Shown here: in pieces, positions 1-6,177 of the stretch
How the letters are laid out: each line of letters begins with the position of its first letter
How positions within the stretch are numbered: the first letter of the stretch is position 1
NCBI GenBank assembly: GCA_023443925.1
Contig: JAEZSL010000377.1
Span: 1-6,177 of the forward strand
Origin: Bacillota bacterium
GTDB taxonomy: Bacteria > Bacillota_A > Clostridia > Lachnospirales > Lachnospiraceae
Length of the DNA stretch: 6,177 nt
Reading direction: 5' to 3'
Notes under the pieces: model-generated
Seen by the model: only the letters and a program-made list of their open reading frames with translations
What the model was told of the DNA's origin: nothing
Databases searched by the model: none
Program-made: the position numbers and the translations under genes

Positions 1-2335
1 CAAGAGTTTCTCTGTTATAACGCTTTCCGCCACAGACTTCACAAGGTACAAATACATCCGGCAGGAAGTTCATCTCGATTTTAATGATACCGTCTCCGCT
101 GCAGGCTTCACAACGTCCGCCCTTTACGTTAAAGCTGAAACGCCCTTTAGTGTAACCTTTCATTTTGGCATCCGGTGTTGCAGAGAACAAATCCCTGATC
201 TGATCAAATACGCCGGTATAAGTGGCCGGATTGGATCTGGGAGTTCTGCCGATGGGGGACTGGTCAATATTAATTACCTTATCCAGACGGTCAATACCAA
301 TCATTGCATCATGTTTTCCAGGTATACAGCGTGCCCGGTTCAGATCTCTTGCCAATCTTTTATATAATATCTCAGTTATTAAAGAACTCTTACCGGAGCC
401 GGATACACCGGTTATGCAGGTCATTACCCCAAGGGGAATATCGACGGTTACATTTTTAAGATTGTTCTCTTTCGCTCCTTTTATGGTCAGGTAACCCGCA
501 GGTTCTCTTCTGACGTCCGGAACGGGAATCTTGATTCTGCCGCTTAAATACGCACCGGTAATGGATTCTTCCACTTTCATGATTTCTTCCGCCGTACCGG
601 CTGCAATTACCTCTCCGCCGTGTTCACCGGCACCGGGACCGATATCAATGATATAGTCTGCCGCAAACATAGTATCTTCATCATGTTCTACTACAATCAG
701 AGTATTTCCTAATTCTTTTAAATTCTTAAGGGTTTTAAGAAGCTTATCATTATCCCGCTGATGAAGTCCGATACTGGGCTCGTCCAAAATGTAAGCTACG
801 CCTACCAGCCCGGAACCGATCTGGGTAGCCAGACGGATTCTCTGTGCCTCACCACCGGATAGAGATCCGGTTGCACGGGATAAAGACAGGTAATCCAGGC
901 CTACATCCATTAAAAATCCTACCCTGGCCCGGATTTCTTTTAAAACCAGTTCACCGATCTTTAACTGAGTCGGGGTAAGCTCCAGATTATTCATAAACTG
1001 ACTGAGGTCACGTATGGAATAATCCGTAACTTCAGAGATATTCTTGTCGTTAATGGTAACCGCAAGGGATTCCTTTTTCAAACGTCTGCCGCCGCATTCC
1101 TTACAGGGAGTGGTTCTCATGAAGGTTTCGTATTCCTGTCTGGTGGACTCAGATGCTGTTTCTCTGTAACGTCTCTCCACATTCCGGATCAGTCCTTCAA
1201 AAGCCACATCATATACACCTTCACCTCTCTGTCCTTTGTAATGCACCTTAACAGATCTTCCTTCGGTGCCATGCATAATCATATGCTTTACTTTTTCCGG
1301 CAGGTCTTTATATGGGGTCTTTAAATCAAATTTATATTCTTTTGCCAAGGCTTCCAGGGTACACCTGGTGTAACTGGATTTATCCACGGCCGACTGCCAG
1401 CCAAGGACAGCAATGGCACCTTCCGCAAGGCTGAGATTGTGATCCGGTATCAAAAGTTCCTCCGCAAATTCCATCTTAAAACCGATACCGTGGCATTCCG
1501 GGCAGGCTCCGAAGGGATTGTTAAAAGAAAAGCTCCTCGGTTCAATTTCATCAACACTGATACCGCAGTCAGGGCAGGCAAAGTTCTGGCTGAAGGTTAG
1601 GGGCGCTTTCTCCTGAAGATCTACGATCAGCAGGCCTTCCGCCAGCTTTAACGCACTTTCTATGGAATCAGATAACCTCTTTTCGATTCCTTCTTTTACA
1701 ATAAGCCGGTCTACAATAATTTCTATGTTATGTTTAATATTTTTTTCCAGTTTAATTTCTTCAGACAATTCATAAAGATGTCCGTCTACCATAACCCGGA
1801 CATAACCGCTTTTCTTTGCCTGTTCGAATAATTTGACATGCTCGCCTTTTCTTCCTCTTACTACCGGGGCAAGTATCTGAATTCTGCTGCCGGACTCAAG
1901 GCGCATGATTTCATCCACCATCTGGTCTACGGTCTGTTTTTTTATCTCTTTCCCGCACTTTGGGCAGTGGGGAATACCGATTCTGGCATATAACAGACGG
2001 AAATAATCATAAATTTCCGTTACCGTACCCACGGTAGAACGAGGATTCCGGTTTGTAGACTTCTGGTCAATGGAGATAGCAGGGGACAGTCCTTCAATGC
2101 TTTCCACATTGGGTTTTTCCATCTGTCCCAGGAACTGTCTGGCATAGGAAGATAGGGATTCCATATATCTTCTCTGGCCTTCCGCATAAATAGTATCAAA
2201 CGCCAGAGAGGATTTGCCGGAACCGCTTAAACCGGTTAATACGACAAACTCATCTCTGGGAATATTGACACTGATATTCTTAAGGTTATGTTCCTTTGCT
2301 CCTCTGATTTTAATATAATGTTTCTTTTCAGCCAT
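1..2335 (-). CDS. uvrA: UvrA, excinuclease ABC subunit A (3' end beyond window)
   Basis: UvrA is the cytoplasmic ABC-type ATPase that scans DNA for lesions as a dimer and loads UvrB in nucleotide excision repair. The reading frame is open from the start to the left edge, giving 778 codons of a protein usually about 940 residues long. Visible in order: first Walker [10 protein letters not shown] (residues 35-43, Lys41), a four-Cys zinc finger (C254, C257, C278, C281) in the insertion domain, ABC signature LSGGEAQR (492-499), Walker B ILDEP with D518 and E519, second Walker [10 protein letters not shown] (Lys649), and the C-terminal zinc finger C742-X2-C745-X19-C765-X2-C768. The second signature and Walker B lie outside the window. 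Extra CXXC pairs occur at 124/127 and 411/414. The start at 2335 has AGGTG five bases upstream and gives the usual MA-x-K-type N terminus. An in-frame ATG at 2356 would add seven residues and is less well placed. The gene follows uvrB by 76 bases and is probably cotranscribed with it. Identity is certain. Confidence 0.98.
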   Translation of the reverse strand, partial: MAEKKHYIKIRGAKEHNLKNISVNIPRDEFVVLTGLSGSGKSSLAFDTIYAEGQRRYMESLSSYARQFLGQMEKPNVESIEGLSPAISIDQKSTNRNPRSTVGTVTEIYDYFRLLYARIGIPHCPKCGKEIKKQTVDQMVDEIMRLESGSRIQILAPVVRGRKGEHVKLFEQAKKSGYVRVMVDGHLYELSEEIKLEKNIKHNIEIIVDRLIVKEGIEKRLSDSIESALKLAEGLLIVDLQEKAPLTFSQNFACPDCGISVDEIEPRSFSFNNPFGACPECHGIGFKMEFAEELLIPDHNLSLAEGAIAVLGWQSAVDKSSYTRCTLEALAKEYKFDLKTPYKDLPEKVKHMIMHGTEGRSVKVHYKGQRGEGVYDVAFEGLIRNVERRYRETASESTRQEYETFMRTTPCKECGGRRLKKESLAVTINDKNISEVTDYSIRDLSQFMNNLELTPTQLKIGELVLKEIRARVGFLMDVGLDYLSLSRATGSLSGGEAQRIRLATQIGSGLVGVAYILDEPSIGLHQRDNDKLLKTLKNLKELGNTLIVVEHDEDTMFAADYIIDIGPGAGEHGGEVIAAGTAEEIMKVEESITGAYLSGRIKIPVPDVRREPAGYLTIKGAKENNLKNVTVDIPLGVMTCITGVSGSGKSSLITEILYKRLARDLNRARCIPGKHDAMIGIDRLDKVINIDQSPIGRTPRSNPATYTGVFDQIRDLFSATPDAKMKGYTKGRFSFNVKGGRCEACSGDGIIKIEMNFLPDVFVPCEVCGGKRYNRETL

Positions 2336-2340
2336 TTTAA

Positions 2341-2345
2341 CACCT
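2341..2345 (-). promoter_or_regulatory. uvrA ribosome binding site
   Basis: AGGTG on the minus strand lies five bases before the ATG at 2335. It supports that start over the in-frame ATG at 2356-2354. The upstream ATG has only AAGGA about 12 bases away, and that sequence is inside the intergenic hairpin. The match to the ideal AGGAGG is modest. Confidence 0.6.
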
Positions 2346-2360
2346 ACACCTTTCATCGAC

Positions 2361-2381
2361 AAAACCCATCCTTAAGATGGG
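2361..2381 (-). terminator. Hairpin plus T-run between uvrB and uvrA; weak terminator or attenuator candidate
   Basis: Read on the minus strand, CCCATC-TTAAG-GATGGG forms a 6-bp stem with a 5-base loop (2381-2365), followed directly by TTTT and then G (2364-2361). It starts about 30 bases after the uvrB stop codon. The form is that of an intrinsic terminator, but the stem is short and the T-run is only four long, so complete termination is unlikely. Partial termination, protection of a uvrB mRNA 3' end, or chance are all possible. It matters because uvrA has no clear promoter of its own in the 76-base gap. Confidence 0.35.
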
Positions 2382-2411
2382 CTCTGACTTCCTGTATACG
2401 AAACGGATGTC

Positions 2412-4397
2412 TTAATCCATATCATTTAATTGTTTTTTCAGCTCAAGCAGATTGTCTCTTAATTCGGCTGCAGTTTCGAAATTCAGCTCGGCGGCTGCCG
2501 TATGCATATCCTTTGTCACTTTCTTGATAACAGCCTCCAGTTCGTTCCTGCTCATGGATTCCGGATCTTTGTCCATCTTATAATAATTCTTATCTGCCTT
2601 TTTGGAGATGCGGATCAATTCCCTGACTTTTTTCTGAATCGTGGTAGGCGTAATGCCATGCTCTTCATTATATTTACTCTGGATTGCTCTTCTTCGGTTG
2701 GTTTCCGAAATAGCCCGGTTCATGGAATCCGTCATACGGTCCGCATACATAATAACCCGTCCCTCGGAATTACGTGCAGCACGTCCTATGGTCTGGATTA
2801 ACGAGGTCTCCGAACGCAAGAAGCCCTCTTTATCCGCATCCAGTATGGCTACCAGGGTTATCTCCGGTATATCAAGACCTTCTCTAAGCAGATTAATACC
2901 TACCAGAACATCAAATACATCCATTCGCATATCCCTTATGATTTCAGATCGCTCCAGAGTATCAATATCGGAATGCAGATACTTTACCCGAATGCCGACT
3001 TCTCTCATATAGGCGGTCAAATCTTCAGCCATACGCTTTGTAAGAGTTGTTACCAGTATTTTGTTGTGGTTTGCTACTTCCTTATTCACTTCGCCCACCA
3101 GATCATCGATCTGTCCGTTAACCGGCCTTACAAAAACCTCCGGGTCCAGAAGTCCGGTTGGTCTTATGATCTGTTCCGTGCGCATAAGTTCATGGTCGCC
3201 TTCATATATGGACGGGGTAGCGGATACGAACATCATCTGGTTAATTTTGTTTTCAAATTCTCCAAAGTTTAAGGGCCGGTTGTCTTTTGCTGAGGGCAGA
3301 CGGAAACCGTAGTCCACCAGGGTATTCTTTCGGGCCTGATCCCCTGCATACATACCTCTTACCTGGGGAATGGTTATATGGGATTCGTCTACAATAATCA
3401 GGAAATCATCGGGAAAATAGTCAATCAAAGTATGCGGCGTACTTCCCGGCTGCAAACCCGATAAATGTCTGGAGTAGTTCTCAATACCGGAACAAAAGCC
3501 GGTTTCCCGCAGCATCTCTATATCAAAATTAGTTCTCTCGGAAATTCGCTGAGCTTCCAGTAGTTTATCCTCACTCTTAAAGTAACGGATTCTCTCTTCC
3601 AGCTCGGCTTCAATAGTTTTAATCGCATCCTCCAGCTTGTCCTGGGATACGACATAGTGGGAAGCCGGAAAAATTGCCATATGTTCCAGGCTGCACTTAA
3701 CCTCACCGGTCAGTACATCAATTTCGGTAATCCGGTCAATTTCATCGCCGAAAAATTCTACTCGGATTGCTCTGTCGTCGGAAGTTACCGGAAAGATCTC
3801 TACAACATCTCCATGGACACGGAACGTTCCGCGTTTAAAATCCATATTATTTCTGGTGTACTGAAGATCCACCAGCTTTCTCAGCATCTCATCCCGGTCT
3901 TTTGTCATTCCCGGCCTTAAGGATATTACCATCTCCTGATAATCAATAGGGTCACCTAATCCGTATATACAGGAAACACTGGCAATAATGATTACATCTT
4001 TCCGTTCGGAAAGAGCTGCAGTGGCAGAATGCCGCAATTTATCGATCTCGTCATTAATAGCGGAATCTTTTTCGATGTAGGTATCTGATGAGGGTACATA
4101 AGCTTCCGGCTGATAATAATCGTAGTAACTTACAAAGTATTCCACTGCATTCTCCGGAAAAAATTCCTTGAATTCTCCGTATAACTGAGCTGCCAGAGTT
4201 TTGTTATGGGCAATTACCAGTGTGGGTTTATTTAAGGCCTGTATTACATTGGCCATGGTAAAAGTTTTACCGGAACCAGTAACACCAAGCAGGGTCTCAA
4301 ACTGATTGCCTTCTTTAAATCCCTTTACCAGCTGTTCAATTGCTTCCGGCTGATCTCCGGTTGGTGCATATTCTGAAACAAGCTTGAAATCACTCAT
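2412..4397 (-). CDS. uvrB: UvrB, excinuclease ABC subunit B
   Basis: UvrB is the helicase-like damage-verification subunit of nucleotide excision repair. UvrA delivers it to the lesion, it clamps one strand with its beta-hairpin, and it recruits UvrC for incision. The product is 661 residues, the normal family length. Visible in order: Walker A GVTGSGKT (38-45, Lys44), the tyrosine-rich beta-hairpin beginning [10 protein letters not shown] (91-100), the DEAD-like box DESH (337-340), helicase motif V region [10 protein letters not shown], motif [11 protein letters not shown] (535-543), and a C-terminal UVR coiled-coil domain (about 616-656), which in this family contacts UvrC. The start at 4397 is preferred because AAGGAA lies five bases upstream and the protein then begins [10 protein letters not shown]. 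The longer frame from 4424 would add nine residues encoded by the ribosome binding site itself and has no such site of its own. A sigma-A promoter and a LexA-like box lie upstream, and uvrA follows in the same direction. No frameshift or missing motif is seen. Confidence 0.99.
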   Translation of the reverse strand: MSDFKLVSEYAPTGDQPEAIEQLVKGFKEGNQFETLLGVTGSGKTFTMANVIQALNKPTLVIAHNKTLAAQLYGEFKEFFPENAVEYFVSYYDYYQPEAYVPSSDTYIEKDSAINDEIDKLRHSATAALSERKDVIIIASVSCIYGLGDPIDYQEMVISLRPGMTKDRDEMLRKLVDLQYTRNNMDFKRGTFRVHGDVVEIFPVTSDDRAIRVEFFGDEIDRITEIDVLTGEVKCSLEHMAIFPASHYVVSQDKLEDAIKTIEAELEERIRYFKSEDKLLEAQRISERTNFDIEMLRETGFCSGIENYSRHLSGLQPGSTPHTLIDYFPDDFLIIVDESHITIPQVRGMYAGDQARKNTLVDYGFRLPSAKDNRPLNFGEFENKINQMMFVSATPSIYEGDHELMRTEQIIRPTGLLDPEVFVRPVNGQIDDLVGEVNKEVANHNKILVTTLTKRMAEDLTAYMREVGIRVKYLHSDIDTLERSEIIRDMRMDVFDVLVGINLLREGLDIPEITLVAILDADKEGFLRSETSLIQTIGRAARNSEGRVIMYADRMTDSMNRAISETNRRRAIQSKYNEEHGITPTTIQKKVRELIRISKKADKNYYKMDKDPESMSRNELEAVIKKVTKDMHTAAAELNFETAAELRDNLLELKKQLNDMD

Positions 4398-4402
4398 AAA
4401 AT

Positions 4403-4408
4403 TTCCTT
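4403..4408 (-). promoter_or_regulatory. uvrB ribosome binding site (decides the start)
   Basis: AAGGAA on the minus strand, within GGAAAGGAAATTTTATG, lies five bases before the ATG at 4397. The upstream in-frame ATG at 4424 has no purine-rich stretch before it, so translation almost certainly begins at 4397. Confidence 0.85.
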
Positions 4409-4501
4409 TCCATTCAATGATCAAATCTAAACTGCATAATATGACTTTAAATCTATTTAAAATATTCCATTAATTTCATACATAAATACTAATCGTTTGT
4501 C

Positions 4502-4530
4502 ATTATATCATATTTAAAGTTTAAAAGCAA
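4502..4530 (-). promoter_or_regulatory. Sigma-A-type promoter of uvrB(-uvrA)
   Basis: On the minus strand TTGCTT (4530-4525) is followed by a 17-base spacer and a perfect TATAAT (4507-4502). The two bases TG, one position before the -10 hexamer, make it an extended -10 (TGATATAAT). Transcription would begin near 4495, giving an uvrB leader of about 100 bases. No other promoter of comparable quality is visible in the gap. This is a consensus match by eye, not a mapped start. Confidence 0.8.
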
Positions 4531-4538
4531 TATTTTTT

Positions 4539-4552
4539 CGAATGTCTGTTCT
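4539..4552 (-). promoter_or_regulatory. LexA (DinR) SOS box upstream of the uvrB promoter
   Basis: The plus strand reads CGAATGTCTGTTCT (minus strand AGAACAGACATTCG). Against the Bacillus/Clostridia-type LexA consensus CGAAC-N4-GTTYG/C, one half-site (GTTC) is perfect and the other (GAAT) has one mismatch, with the correct 4-base spacer. It ends 8 bases upstream of the -35 hexamer, a position where a bound repressor could block RNA polymerase. uvrBA is a known SOS target in several Firmicutes, which makes the match more credible. The orientation is nominal because the site is near-palindromic. Confidence 0.65.
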
Positions 4553-4673
4553 ATGTAAAATACATGAAAAAACCCAAAATACTGGTATAAGAGAGAATGT
4601 ACTTAAAACTATTTTACTCTGCAAAGTATTGTATCCCTACTAATAGCACGGCTAACCAATAAAAGTTCAAATA

Positions 4674-4779
4674 AATATGGCATTTATAATAAAGTCCCGT
4701 TGTCTTCCCCGGTAGCTGCGAAATATATCTTCTTATACCGGCAGGCAAAACAGTCCTAACTTATTATAAATGCCATATT
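4674..4779. repeat. 106-base palindromic intergenic element with 19-base perfect inverted arms (MITE-like candidate)
   Basis: The left arm AATATGGCATTTATAATAA (4674-4692) is repeated exactly in inverse orientation at 4761-4779. The 68 bases between the arms are themselves partly self-complementary: CCGGTA (4709-4714) pairs with TACCGG (4736-4741), and TGTCTT (4701-4706) can pair with AAAACA (4747-4752) using one G-U pair. The whole element could therefore fold into one long interrupted hairpin with an apical loop of about 21 bases. ATAT lies just outside the GGC/GCC ends on both sides (4675-4678 and 4775-4778), or TA if the arms start at TGGC. Either could be a target duplication, but both are palindromic and so would arise from the symmetry anyway. 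It has no coding capacity. It could be a miniature inverted-repeat element, another dispersed intergenic palindrome, or a structured RNA or terminator region. Copy number cannot be judged from one window. Confidence 0.75.
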
Positions 4780-4878
4780 CTCATAATCTCATATTATAGT
4801 CCGGTGTATCCCTGCTATAATAGCTTCAGTTTTTCTGAACCCCGTGTTAACCCGGTCATACTCCAGCCTCATGAAAAC

Positions 4879-6141
4879 CTATTTCTTTATTTCTTTTTTA
4901 ATAATCTCAATTGCCTTCTGCAGCTGATTATCATCCTTTTTCTCAATTACCACCTGTTGTTTCAGTTTATCGTTTAACTCTGCTTTTACATCCGGAGAGA
5001 TACCGATACCGTGGATATTTTTACCGTTAGGAGTATAATACTTGGATACTGTTACCTTAATGGCGGTTCCGTCATACAAAGGTATAATAGACTGGACAAT
5101 ACCCTTTCCAAAACTGGTGGTACCAACGATCGTTCCTCTCTTGTAATCCTGGATGGCACCTGCAAAGATTTCCGAAGCACTGGCACTGTTGCCGTTAATC
5201 AGTACGGCCAACGGTTTATTAAACTCTTCCTTGCCGTCGGAGAACTTCTCCTCTCTGGTTCCATATTTATCTTCCGTATAAACAATTAAGCCTTTCGGAA
5301 GCATACGGTCCAGCATATCCACAACCGTATCCAGTAGGCCGCCCGGATTATTGCGGATATCAACGACTAAACCTTTCTGGCCTTTTTTATCCAGATCATC
5401 GATTGCCTTACGGAATTGCTCCGCCGTAACTTCGTCAAATTCGGATATGGCAATATAACCGATTTTATTATCCAGCATTTCATATTCAATGGTAGGAACT
5501 TCCACTGTTTTTCTTGGTATGCTAAATTCAATGGGTTCCGTTTTTCCTTCCCGGACAATGGTTATCTCCGCTTTGGTTCCTTCCTCGCCTTTGATCCGGC
5601 TGACTACTTCCGTTAGATCCTTGCCGGTAACCTCTTCTCCGTTCACCTTATAGACGATATCCCCCGGCAGAATACCGGCTTCATAGGCAGGACCGTTTAC
5701 AAAAGGTTTCACAATGGAGATAATACCTGTCGTGACATTCTGGCTTACCGTAGCTCCGATACCACAGTAAACCCCACTGGATGATTCCATCAATGCTTTA
5801 TATTCATCGGCCGTATAATAACAGGAATAAGGATCTCCCAGACTTGCAAGGAGTCCTTTGTAAATCCCGTCTGCCAGTTTACTATCTTCTACATCTTCCA
5901 TGTAAAACTTATCAATTAAGGATTCCAATTTATTGATCTTTTGTATGACCGCAGTATTGGAACCTGTTTTATCCTCGGTAGATGACGCAGTATTATTATT
6001 CTGTTCACTGGCTGTATTCGTTTCCGGAGTAGTGGAGTCGTTGCCTTCTACCTGGGTAACATAAATCGTCAGAACAATTGCAGAAATAATCAGTGCGCCT
6101 GCTAATCCTGATAAAAATCCAGACATAAACTTATTCTTCAT
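4879..6141 (-). CDS. S41-family C-terminal processing peptidase (CtpA/CtpB type), membrane-anchored
   Basis: This serine peptidase with a Ser-Lys-Gln active site cleaves protein substrates near their C termini outside the cytoplasmic membrane. The product has 420 residues. It begins with a short basic stretch and one hydrophobic segment (about 8-29), a signal anchor or uncleaved signal. A Ser/Thr/Asn/Glu-rich linker follows (about 32-65), then a helical N-terminal segment, a PDZ domain (about 125-206, with VNGPAYEAGILPGDIVYKVN typical) and the S41 protease core. The catalytic serine is S321 in NSASASEI, with K346 in SFGKG and Q350. The S-to-K distance of 25 and K-to-Q of 4 match the family. 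The conserved DIRNNPGG strand is at 261-268. All active-site residues are present, so it should be active. In B. subtilis, CtpB of this family takes part in sporulation signalling by cleaving SpoIVFA, and its gene lies in the ftsEX-to-uvrBA neighbourhood. The substrate here is unknown, and the choice between CtpA and CtpB cannot be made from the sequence alone. Confidence 0.95.
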   Translation of the reverse strand: MKNKFMSGFLSGLAGALIISAIVLTIYVTQVEGNDSTTPETNTASEQNNNTASSTEDKTGSNTAVIQKINKLESLIDKFYMEDVEDSKLADGIYKGLLASLGDPYSCYYTADEYKALMESSSGVYCGIGATVSQNVTTGIISIVKPFVNGPAYEAGILPGDIVYKVNGEEVTGKDLTEVVSRIKGEEGTKAEITIVREGKTEPIEFSIPRKTVEVPTIEYEMLDNKIGYIAISEFDEVTAEQFRKAIDDLDKKGQKGLVVDIRNNPGGLLDTVVDMLDRMLPKGLIVYTEDKYGTREEKFSDGKEEFNKPLAVLINGNSASASEIFAGAIQDYKRGTIVGTTSFGKGIVQSIIPLYDGTAIKVTVSKYYTPNGKNIHGIGISPDVKAELNDKLKQQVVIEKKDDNQLQKAIEIIKKEIKK

Positions 6142-6149
6142 AATTCGCT

Positions 6150-6155
6150 CTCCTT
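6150..6155 (-). promoter_or_regulatory. Ribosome binding site of the S41 peptidase gene
   Basis: AAGGAG on the minus strand lies eight bases before the ATG at 6141, a near-ideal site that fixes this start. The 36 bases between the start codon and the right window edge hold stop codons in all three minus-strand frames. Any upstream gene therefore ends at or beyond this leader. No promoter can be seen in so short a piece. Confidence 0.85.
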
Positions 6156-6177
6156 ATCTTTTAGCAAACGTTAACTA

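Larger units (their letters stand above)
4398..4878. other. Non-coding region between the S41 peptidase gene and uvrB
   Basis: This 481-base stretch has no convincing gene. It holds the uvrB ribosome binding site, leader, promoter and LexA-like box (4398-4552), a small inverted repeat ATGTA-AAA-TACAT (4553-4565), a 106-base palindromic element (4674-4779), and the 3' flank of the peptidase gene (4780-4878). In that flank I see only a 5-bp stem TTCAG/CTGAA with a 5-base loop (4825-4839) and the short palindrome GCTATAATAGC (4814-4824). Neither is followed by a T-run on the minus strand, so I could not identify a standard intrinsic terminator for the peptidase gene. Bases 4566-4673 are A+T-rich with nothing clear in them, apart from a TTTTTT run (minus strand, about 4572-4567) after a very weak stem. 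Confidence 0.7.

Noticed and set aside
222..494. Plus-strand open frames within 222-494, 2288-3312, 3657-3920 and 5011-5616
   Set aside because: They lie opposite or across clearly real uvrA, uvrB and peptidase codons, lack ribosome binding sites and resemble no family. They are antisense shadows.
4398..4424. Extension of UvrB by nine residues to an ATG at 4424
   Set aside because: The added codons cover the AAGGAA ribosome binding site of the 4397 start, the upstream ATG has no such site, and the shorter protein begins like other UvrB proteins.
4623..4675. A second minus-strand promoter for uvrB (TTGAAC-16-TGCTAT, or TACAAT further on)
   Set aside because: The -10 matches only half the consensus in the first version, and the spacing is too long (20) in the second. 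The promoter at 4502-4530 is much better.
4792..4820. Plus-strand TATAAT at 4815-4820 as a promoter
   Set aside because: No reasonable -35 hexamer lies 16-18 bases upstream, the hexamer is part of a short palindrome, and no plus-strand gene follows.
4789..4872. A 27-codon minus-strand frame beginning ATGAGGCTGG seven bases after the peptidase stop codon
   Set aside because: Its ribosome binding site is weak (only AGG, overlapping the peptidase stop), it has no hydrophobic segment or recognisable motif, and it ends just before the palindromic element. Chance is the simplest explanation.
1..6177. CRISPR array, tRNA, rRNA, riboswitch or insertion-sequence gene
   Set aside because: I saw no regularly spaced repeats, tRNA-like cloverleaf, rRNA segment, known riboswitch core or transposase motif on either strand. 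The only repeat of note is the palindromic element at 4674-4779.

Overview
The window carries three protein genes, all on the minus strand. In transcription order (right to left) they are an exported S41-family C-terminal processing peptidase (6141-4879), the excision-repair helicase UvrB (4397-2412), and the excision-repair ATPase UvrA (from 2335, running off the left edge). Moderate-to-low G+C, strong AAGGAG-type ribosome binding sites, a B. subtilis-type LexA (DinR) box and the character of the proteins all suggest a Firmicute, most likely class Clostridia and possibly Lachnospiraceae. This assignment is inference from sequence character, not from a search.

Layout. 1-2335 is uvrA without its C-terminal part. 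2336-2411 is a short uvrB-uvrA spacer with a small hairpin followed by four T's on the coding strand. 2412-4397 is uvrB. 4398-4878 is a non-coding stretch of 481 bases. It contains, in the direction of uvrB transcription, the 3' flank of the peptidase gene, a 106-base palindromic element with perfect 19-base inverted arms, a LexA-like box, a well-formed sigma-A promoter and the uvrB leader. 4879-6141 is the peptidase, and 6142-6177 is its upstream leader with the ribosome binding site.

Function. UvrA and UvrB form the damage-recognition complex of nucleotide excision repair. UvrA finds the distorted DNA and loads UvrB, which then recruits UvrC for dual incision (uvrC is not seen here). The LexA-like box 8 bases upstream of the uvrB -35 element suggests that a uvrB-uvrA transcription unit is induced by DNA damage. 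The peptidase is a separate cell-envelope protein. A ctp-type gene near uvrBA also occurs in Bacillus subtilis (ftsEX-ctpB region), so the arrangement looks inherited rather than acquired.

The region is mostly ordinary housekeeping sequence. I found no undescribed multi-gene system. The item most worth following up is the palindromic element between the peptidase gene and the uvrB promoter.
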